From Clusia tigrina (taxonomy: Eukaryota; Arthropoda; Insecta; Diptera; Clusiidae): 64,000 nt of DNA. The position numbers and the translations under genes were made by a program. Below, piece after piece: positions 44,971-53,634 of this stretch. The notes under the pieces are model-generated. The model was not told where the DNA came from, did not search any database, and was given only the letters and a program-made list of their open reading frames with translations. The DNA lies in contig OV050031.1 in assembly GCA_920105625.2 (NCBI GenBank), positions 214,761,194 through 214,825,193 of the forward strand. Reading direction: 5' to 3'. Position 1 is the stretch's first letter. The number at the start of each line of letters is the position of its first letter.

Positions 44971-46721
44971 GTGTGTTCACAAAATAGGTAGATTCAAAGA
45001 ACCATAAAAATGGAACGTCAAATATAGTACAATGGATGTCTTGTGGTCTAGGTGCTGCATATAACTAGTAGCTTCGAACAAAAAAATTAAAATCAAAGAA
45101 CATACTAATTCTTTGTTTTATTCTTATTGTTCAAATACTTCTAAAATAGTTAAATTAAGTTAAATCGAATGATTCCTTCAATATTCCTTTTCCTCCGGAT
45201 TGTCAAAACATTATAAAATATTTTCAGTAATGGGGCTGGGGAACTGCAACAATTAACTTGCCAAATTTCAGAGCTTGGCAATAGGAAGAATGAATTGCTG
45301 CATTCCAATAAGAACTATGGGTTCAATTCTCAACCCACAAAAGAATCACTGAAAGTCAGCCATTCGCTTAGAAATAAATCATAATTAATTTAACTTTAAA
45401 TAGTCACTCAAGTGTTTGTTTTTGTTCCTTCCAATACCTTTTGTTGTTGTTTGCGCACAACTGTTGTCGACGTGACAATTCCCGTCTACAACGGCAACAC
45501 ATACAACCGCTCGCTCATAAACCTCAAACAACATCATTCTTCTTCAACTGCAATGGCAAATAAATTATTGAAATACTCAAAACACAACTGCAGGAGATAA
45601 TAAAAAGAACGAGTTAAACCCGCCGCGCATGCGTACATTATGCAAATAGTCGTAAACAAACGGCAATTGAAATACAGCAAATGCGGCAAATGCGGCACTC
45701 GCTGCACGCTGTCTGCGACATTAAGACTGACACATTTTAGCAAAATGTATGAAATCAATAAAACTGGGTTAAGTTGCACACACTCATTGCGGCCAACGGC
45801 GCTGGTGACAAGCACCTGTGCGCAAATAAATCTGCCAATGCGACTGCCGGCTGCACAGGCGCATGCACAGGAAGATCGCTATCAGCGCCGCAGTCTGTCT
45901 GCATTTGTTGGCTGATGGAAATTACACTCACCAAATAATGAAATGTGCTGCTAGCGAGTAAAAATGCTGCACTATATTTGCACTTGCATCAACCAGCCTG
46001 CAAGTGTGCTCCGGTGTTTTGGCATCAATGCAAATGTTGCATGTCGTCGTTGTCTATTAACACGAGCATATGTTTTGATAGCGTTATTTATTTATTGGCC
46101 GTTCCCATATGTGGGAACTGCAAAGCCAACCGGGTGCCGCCTGAGAGACGTGCTGTAAACGCTATTTGCTGGATAAGACTAATTGTGCATTTAAATTAGA
46201 TTGATTAACATTTAATGACAGTGCACCGCAGCACAAGGCTCAAAAGTGGAACGTGAGCCAAAAGTGGCAAAAATGCGCCTGGAAGAGTGAAATGCGAAAT
46301 GCTCGTACGAGCAAATTTTAAGATTAAAGGCGTCCAATGTTGATAGGAATGTACAACACTCAAAACGCAATGGACTTTACGGGTAGTCATAGCTCGGTGG
46401 AGATAATTGAATATTCAAGGTGAGGTGAGAGGCTTAGAAGACAGAGGGCAGAGGACAATTGACTGTTTGATTCTAGTTCTACAGTGATGTCTACAACTGG
46501 TGGCATAGCTTGCAGAAATGGCATCCAAAGCTTACTTCAATATAAATTAGAAAACTTTGCCTGATAGCATTGTGTTGTTGAACTCAAGGATAATAATACC
46601 CAGGATAATAGCTATTTGTCGACTCCAATGTACCATATTTGCAAGATGACTATCTAAGTGCACAGTAGGGATCAGAGTCGCATTACATGTTCACTGAACC
46701 CTTCCTAGTTACGAGGAGATC
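44971..46721. other. Noncoding; GC-richer island 45.4-46.4 kb
   Basis: No gene recognised. The island has overlapping ORFs of 60-93 codons on both strands with no domains, plus GCAAATGCGG and GCGCATGC words. Confidence 0.45.
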
Positions 46722-46895
46722 CGAAAAATATGTTCTCAACACTTTCAAAATATTCCTTTAGAACTTTGGAGAGACAAACTGAAAAATATGTTCTCAAAGC
46801 TTTCAAAATATTCCTTTGGAACTTTGAACAGACAAACTGAAAAATATGTTCTCAACACTTTCAAAATATTCCTTTAGAACTTTGGAGAGACAAAC
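46722..46895. repeat. Tandem repeat, 58-bp unit, 3 copies
   Basis: The unit contains GAAAAATATGTTCTCAA, CTTTCAAAATATTCCTTT and GAACTTTG..AGACAAAC. Outer copies agree better with each other (CACTTTC, TTTAGAACTTTGGAGAG) than with the middle one, which is consistent with a recent unequal exchange. Confidence 0.93.
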
Positions 46896-48719
46896 CTAGT
46901 TTTGGAGCGTTATAAGGTACCTTGGAGGTCCAATAAAATGACGATAGTTGGTTGCACCCCCATTTATACTTTTTCAAGATTGAGGAGACCGCTATCACAC
47001 TAACGTACTATTAGTAATTGAGGCGCCCCGAGGGTGTCAGTCCTTTGTCAATCGTCTGTGTAGCGGCATCAACAACCAGGATGTGAGTAACTGAACCACA
47101 CTCTAGTTAGGCTAAAAATATCCAACATTTTCTTTCAATTATATTCAAGGGCACCGGAGAAACGGGAATGGAGAGAACTTAATCCTTCAAGAAGTAACTC
47201 CTTAAAAGTTGTTTAAAAACACTCTAGAACTAGAACACTTTCACCTATTTTGGAAGCGTGTCGAAACAGTCAAAGATCCCAGTTCGTCTTTGTCTGTGTA
47301 AGCCTCCTAGTTAAGTGCCCTTAGGTGACTTTAATTAACTGTGATGCCCTTCTTACTATCAGCAAATCTGCTTTAGCTTTCTTGTGAAAACTATCTTCCA
47401 TCTCAAATATGTCCACATCATTTCACCACCTACTTAAGCCAATTGACTTTGTTTTGATAAACACTCAGAAATTGTGAACCTTTAATTTGTTCTGCCTCGA
47501 ACTTTGAGGTTCTTTTAGTTGCTCAAAAACTATTCTAGAGACAGACCGACTTCCACGCCACACCACAAAGTCTCTATTTGAAGCACTTTTTAAACGCGTT
47601 TCCGTTTGGATGCATGCTGCACTTGGCAGTTTCTGACTCGACATTTGAAATGATTGCGTGCAGTATTTGAGTTGAGGTTTACATAGACCAAAATGCGGCA
47701 CTTAAAGTGCGGAGCCAATGATTGATTGCTACGTATTGCATTTCAAACGTTAAATACACTCGAATAACAAGGCAATGTATTTATCCATCTAATGCCATGT
47801 GGAGGGCTGTGGAAGTGGAGAGCGGCTTCACTGATTACAGCCAGCGACAGAGCACTTGTCAATCTTCGGATTACACAATGGAAAAATACCCTTTTAATAA
47901 TAAGTCTCGGTGGAACTTTTGCGTTTTAATTAAATATTTTATGTAAGTTACTCAAAGGCTGGTAAACAAGATGATAAATGAGAGATTGTAGGCTTGCGGA
48001 GTGTCTTCTGCTGGAGTTTAATTGAACTCAGAATGAAGAAGTATGTTTGCTGACTGCCATTGAGAAAAATCTTTATTCCACACACTCAGCATTATCTCAT
48101 TGTATTACAGCTCAAGATAGATCAGAGTTTCCGAGTTTATCCGGGAAGTAATCACATTTTTTATGAGTGTTTTTGCTGAAATCAACCAGCATTGAAACTC
48201 TTCAAATTATCTTCTAAGCGTCCAATATTTCTATAGTATAATAAAGGACATCGACAGAGTTTAATAAAGTCAGAATTTAGGGGCTTCACTGGCAACGTGA
48301 AACTAAACATTTTAAGAGTGTTTTTACTGAAATCAACCAACTGAAACTAAACTGTCAGAGGCCGTCTAATTTTGTTTCCAATCTCCTTATTTTACCATAG
48401 CTGCTTAATCTTAGTTCATTTCAGAGGTTTCATCTACTTTCCTTGCTACTTTTCCCTTTGATATTTCACTCAAACAATAATTTCAAAATTTTTTCCTAAT
48501 GGAGTAAAAAAAATATTCGATAACTCGTACGTTTATTTTTCAACAAAAAAAGAGAACAATTATTTCGCTAATAATTTTAATCAAAATTGGCTGTGCCGAC
48601 AATTCAAAAGTTGCGATCCGCAAAATAAATTGCTTAATGTATTTATAAATTTGTATGATAACGCGTGAATTGAATGACTTCAATCTCTGATCGTCTAAAG
48701 CAACACTGAAGGTAAGTGG
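46896..48719. other. Noncoding, no gene recognised
   Basis: AT-rich with short ORFs. Nothing recognisable as a transposon or RNA. Confidence 0.4.
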
Positions 48720-48960
48720 CCTGTTTGTGGTATTCTCCGGACCCCCTTGAAAGAAAGTTTAGGTCTGATAAACACGATTGTGGACAAGAGAAAGTGGAAG
48801 TTTTGGGAAGCCGGTTTTCATCCCAAATTCAGTGAGTTCTTTTATGGGATCTCGAGTCATTTGAATCCCTAGATTTTTTATACATGTTTCTCTCTGGTTC
48901 AATCATAGCCTGAGTGTGCATTTTGCCCCGACCGCTCAATCTATCTACCTACAATCGTGT
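48720..48960 (+). mobile_element. LINE 3' end (probable)
   Basis: GGCCTGTTTGTGGTATTCTC near the start, and GTTCAATCATAGCCTGAGTG then GCATTTTGCCCCGACCGC with ATCTATCTACCTAC at the end, follow the layout of the LINE 3' ends at 1-85 and 29640-29735. No coding part was recognised. Confidence 0.5.
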
Positions 48961-49620
48961 TATGTGTTGGAGAGCGGGAATAATGCGTCAAATATGTTAC
49001 ACTACTGAACCTTTTACAAATTTAACGAACCCAGCCAATAATAGTCCAGCAAACTGAGACATTCCAAGGACCTTCAGTAACTTTCTCCAATATTTAATAT
49101 GTAAAGTTCATTTAAGTTTGTCTGGGACCCTTGAAATTTCTTGTTTTTAATTTCCATTATGGAAGAGACCTCTCTTTAACCTTTATCGAAGAGGAATCAG
49201 AATTTTTGTCGGTATAATCTAATTACGTCGGCTTCTTTTTATGCCGGCTCCTATAATGCCATCTAAACTCGTGGGATATCTGTGGTTGGCAGCTGAGAAT
49301 TGTCCAACAAATTTTGTTGACAATTTCCTAAATTGTTTCAATGTCCAATCTTATAAAGTGTCGTGACATACTCAGTAAGTTGTAGAAGCTCTGGAAGCAA
49401 TCACAGGTATTCATGAGGAACTCCAGCATCCATTAACTTTAAGTCAGTTCAGACTTCTTCGGTCATAAAAGAGACCTATGCTTTTGGTTGGGTTCTTCAA
49501 GAGGATTTATTGTGTACTACGCGTTGCCGGTAGATCGGTTATAAAGTCAAATATTACAAAACACCGACAAAGAAAGGAATTTTGGTACTACATGAAGAAG
49601 AGGCTCGAAAGTTTTTGAAG
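48961..49620. other. Noncoding spacer
   Basis: Nothing recognised. Confidence 0.4.
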
Positions 49621-50270
49621 TTAAGATCCATGACGATTGAAAAATAATATCCTAGAAATTGTTTGCCCTATTCTTCTGTCGAAAACAATAACAAAATGTG
49701 TGAATAACTCTGATGATGCATTCTCTACATTCACTTTATCCATATCCTTTCCATGAGATAATACAAATTCATAGAACTCAGATAATGGAATCCGTTCCGC
49801 TTTATCCAATATCCTTTTTATGAGATATTGAAGACTCATATTTATAAAATTTAGCTTTATTAGTTTGCCCCATGGGCGACATTGCGACCTAAAAGGTCGT
49901 TTGGGCATACTACATTTGCCATTAATGATCCATGTGATCAAAACTGTTCGCTCTACTAAGCCCTATAGGTTTACTACAGGCGTTTCTTCCGTAATGCCAT
50001 AGCATTTCGTCTGTTTGGTGATGTTAAAGCGTCACAATTAAAGTTATCAGGTTTTTTTCTACCTAGTTGTTCATTCTCTAGAGAAAGGAAGTAGCTGAAA
50101 GTCATGCTCCTTCATTATCTTTTCCGCTTTGTCGATAAATTTGAGAATGTCCATTGAAGACTCATAGAACGCCGATAATGGAATCCGCTACGCTTTATCC
50201 AATAACCTTTTTATGAGATCACAGAATGTCGATATTGGAATCGGTGGCGGTTTATTTTTAGGTTGCGCAC
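49621..50270 (-). repeat. Repeated minus-strand segments with related peptides
   Basis: Two segments (about 49750-49840 and 50145-50220), plus a third shorter one (50217-50265), share ATAGAAC..CGATAATGGAATCCG, CGCTTTATCCAATA and CCTTTTTATGAGAT. On the minus strand both long copies encode the same peptide pattern, LIKR(I/L)LDKA-RIPLS-FYE. The first lies in an open frame of 106 codons (49621-49941); the second contains a stop. I do not recognise the family. It could be a decayed duplicated host gene or an unknown repeat. Confidence 0.55.
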
Positions 50271-50400
50271 ATATTTCCATGTTTTTTGTGAACGGGGTTT
50301 CATCTCGTGGCAACACAGAAAAGCAACTAACGGTAGAAAAATGAGACATTAAAAAATAGCCAATAAACCCAACGATTCCAAATATAATTCACAAAAGTAT

Positions 50401-51192
50401 ATGGAAGCATGTGGGCAACAATTTGAGGTGAATTTGTTTGGTTACCTTCCAGTCGCTAACATGAAAATTGAATTATCGTCCGCCATTCCGAGGCATCTCC
50501 AACACTTGCTCAAAATAGCAGCCATGCATGATGTACAGGATGTGGTTGTTGCTTACTGGTTACGCATTTATACTCTGCAATTAGGATTAAAAATGGAATC
50601 TGAAGACCCTGTTGTAAGGGACCTGCTCCTCGGTATGTGAGGCATCTGGATTACAGCCATTTGAGTGAACACTTCTCTGGAATAACATATATTTTTTTGT
50701 ATCACAGACATAATGGACTGGCTGGAGATGACTCGGAATGAACACATTACCAATGAGGCCATATCCAATGAGGACGCTGCACAGGTGTACATGGAGAATT
50801 ATGCCTTAACCATCTTTAAGTATGCAGACAAATTGGACCGTGGCGAGAATTTCGGAAGGTAAGTAAATGACGATAAAAATATTTTCGACGCTTACGATTA
50901 ACTTTACTCCTGACTTTGGAATTAATTCCTCAGAAGTCTTGTGAGAAACTTCTTCACTAGTGGATTAATTTACGATACCCTGCAAGCATTTGGCGATCTC
51001 TCCGATGAAGCTAATCATAATCGTAATTATGCTAAGGCGAAGGCGTCGTACATACGCCATTGCCTGAATGTCGGCGTGGTGCCGCTTCCCGGTCCAGTTC
51101 AAGCAAATATGATTGAGAGCATCGAGTTTGGCGCTGAAGATGATGGCATAATCTTTGATGCTGACACTACTGTTACAGCCCCTGTTGTCTAA
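50401..51192 (+). CDS. Vta1/LIP5-like protein, amino-terminal domain only (3 exons)
   Basis: Exons are 50401-50632, 50708-50858 and 50934-51192, with two GT-AG introns of 75 nt each (donors GTATGTG and GTAAGTA, acceptors TCACAG and CCTCAG). The frame is exact across both junctions and gives 213 residues. The protein matches the Vta1 amino-terminal domain, two MIT-like helical modules that bind ESCRT-III subunits on endosomes. Visible motifs are LQHLLKIAAMHDVQDVVVAY (residues about 33-52) with YTLQLGLK, then IMDWLEMTRN, ENYALTIFKYADKLDRGENF (107-126), and YDTLQAFGDLSDEANHNRNY followed by ASYIRHCLN and GPV (ending about 183). Known Vta1 proteins continue with a long linker and a carboxy-terminal VSL domain that dimerises and activates Vps4. 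Here only a 30-residue acidic tail follows. Met21 (50461) has a better start context than Met1, and a 3-codon upstream ORF sits at 50341. It is probably a truncated paralogue of the main Vta1 gene; loss of function cannot be excluded. Confidence 0.88.
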
Positions 51193-51315
51193 AGTGGTAC
51201 TCGTCCATTAGAAAGTGTATAACTGGGAGTTGATGGGCACAGGTGATGCTTCAGAGGAACAGCGAATGTGTTACAAAAAAAAAGTGTGCAGTTTTCGTGT
51301 GGAAAGAAATGATAC

Positions 51316-51321
51316 AATAAA
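51316..51321 (+). terminator. Poly(A) signal of the Vta1-like gene
   Basis: AATAAA lies 124 bp after the stop codon. It supports transcript termination here rather than splicing on to a distant exon with the missing domain. Confidence 0.6.
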
Positions 51322-52689
51322 AAGAGTAAATTAATTGGGAGAAGTGCAAAATCGAAAAAAATAGTTGTATTGTTATTCCTTTCATGCGAGTATTTCGCGA
51401 CTGAAGTTGAAGACCCACATTGCCGCGGTTGTCTGCCTTGATACCTCTTCAATACTGCAGACCATGCCACTGGGCTGGGCTGTGAGCATGTTCAATAATC
51501 ACAACAGAGGCAATCAGCCCATAAGCGCAAACACAAGATTGCTCTAATATCGCACACGTATGCCATAAAACAACAGCGTCTCCACAAGGAGAGCAACGAA
51601 CTGAAGCCAAGCATCCTTTACGTGGGCTCATATCTGTCGCCTCACCCACAATCAGGTTACTGGGTCGTTATGGCACCAGCGCCGAGTCAAAAGTCAATCA
51701 TAAATTACGGGTGTGTGTGTCCTGAGTGCGATTCACGTTCCTCCCAAATCCACTTTTGGTTTATTGGTGTTATAAATGCGGCTTCAACGGACGCATAAAT
51801 AATTCCCTATGCCAAGATTATCTGAGCTTTGTTTATAATCTCCGCTATGGGTGCAATGGTTAACAGATTTATTAGTGCAAGATTAATCGCAATTGGTTCA
51901 CTCTTGTCTGCTGCGCTCTGCTCCGTTCGACTTCCTGATTTAATCTTCGATGGGTCATGAGGTGAAATGAGTGCAAGAGTTTCGTTTACTCAGCGTTCGG
52001 CTGCTGTGGTCATTGCGTTCATAGTCTGCAAATCGGAGATCTAGTGTTTGATTACTATAAATATCACTGCTCTGCGTCCTTGCATTGAATTTCTAGGCCA
52101 TCAGAGAAGGCACTTTATTATAACAAAAGAGCTCATGTCATAAAATAGTGCTGTGTTGGTCGTATTCAAACTTCATTTGCCATGAAGCAGTGACTTCGAT
52201 GGGATTGTTTTTGTAAAGATACTTGCATAGCTCAGTTTTATGCAGTTTGAAAGAAAGTAAGATTCATAGAATCATGGAATCCGATGGAGTATATTCTACC
52301 TGAATTATTCACTCGTATCAACTTCAGAGTAATTACGAAGCATTTATGGTTGTCGGGGTCTATATTGGATATTATGACTATATGTTATCGACTGTTTTTA
52401 TGGACTGTTATTATGGAATGTTATGGAATCCCGACATCTTCAAGACGTGGTGGGCATTATTTTGCGTTGAATCAACTTTATCCTCTAACATTATATTTCG
52501 AAGAGCATTACAGAGTATATTCAAAATAGCTCGCCAGCCGTTCCAATGTGGAGTTTCGTATATTGACAGTGGCAGTTACTTCACGACTGTGACAAACTAC
52601 ACCAATGATACCACTCATTTATGTGACTTATTACTGCATCAGGGTTCTAGATCGATGAATTGTTCTCTCGATGATTTGCTGGTTAGTTT
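51322..52689. other. Noncoding between the two genes
   Basis: I looked here for a carboxy-terminal Vta1 (VSL) exon, in particular a KYCKYA-like stretch, and did not find one. Overlapping 81- and 118-codon ORFs at 52284-52702 have no recognisable domain. Confidence 0.5.
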
Positions 52690-53050
52690 TCTGATACTGT
52701 AGGGCTGATGAGCTATCCAAACGGGGTACCAGCCTTCCTCAATTGTACGGACAGAAGCGAGGTTGGAATACCAATTGCCACCCGGATACTAATGTGGAAG
52801 GATAGCGCCGTGTTTGGGGCCAATAGATCTTGAGCAGACGAAAGCACAACTTAACGACTAGACTGATGAGGCTGGAACTTTAGGACAAAATCTAAAGACT
52901 TGCTTGCCCTGTCGAGAGCAGATATCTCTAAGGTCATTTGCTGTTCGGCAGAGATGCAGATTCTCTCATGAATACTGCAGAAGCTCTGGGGATGAGGAGG
53001 AAGAGGAGACTTCGATTTGTGGCTCCCTGTTTTAAGTTTTCTATAAAAAC
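52690..53050 (+). pseudogene. LINE RNase H tail and Cys-rich region
   Basis: The plus strand, over changing frames, reads ADELSKRGTS, EVGIPIATRI, SKDLLALSRADISKVIC and EYCRSSGDEEEEETS. These are the end of RNase H and the following LSR..ISKV and C..C-acidic blocks of I/LOA LINEs. Frameshifts and stops are frequent. It lies between the two host genes. Confidence 0.8.
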
Positions 53051-53634
53051 ACAATTTAAACTAGCGATGAAATAAACAACTTTATTTTTCAGTGGTTTCA
53101 AACAGAAACATACGTTTATAAACAGTACCAATTCGCTCATCAACCACCACAGCAACATGTTGCAGAGCATAGAATGTTGCGAGATTTTCCTGGGCCCAAC
53201 TCAGCAACATGCTTCTCTTGTGACTGGAGTGTGAAATGCTGTGGTTTTAATCACAAGAAGGGAACGAACAAAGAATTTCCTCATTAGTAGTGCAGGATAC
53301 TGCAGAAGACTTTTTGTTCAAACTTCGAGTAAACGAGTATTAATACTTTAAGGAAACCTTGCTTAGTTCCCACATCGAAATCGTTTTATCCAAATCTTTC
53401 TTTCTTAGCATTTTGAAAAAAACGAAATTGTGCTGTTCCCGGAAAATTGTGTCAGTTAATTATTTTATTTTTTCAGTCTCTTTTTTTCATTACTTCTTCG
53501 ACTCAATTTTTTCTCCGGGTACTAAATATTTTTTGCTATGAATATTTGGTAAATTTTGATAAATTGTTTCAACAACGTAAAATTTTGCAAATATATTCAA
53601 CCGAATTCACACCATTGAACCGAAATTGTGCAAA
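53051..53634. other. Upstream region of the repeat-coil gene
   Basis: AT-rich sequence that should contain the promoter and 5' untranslated region of the gene at 53635. No convincing TATA box was identified. Confidence 0.4.

Noticed and set aside
45305..45345. tRNA-like GGTTCAATTC box
   Set aside because: No matching A box, acceptor stem or anticodon arm could be found around it.
51193..53050. A downstream exon carrying the missing Vta1 carboxy-terminal domain
   Set aside because: No sequence resembling the VSL domain was found, and a poly(A) signal and LINE debris intervene.
53626..53634. Extending the repeat-coil protein by three residues upstream
   Set aside because: The extra codons start with TTG. 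The ATG at 53635 has a strong eukaryotic start context.
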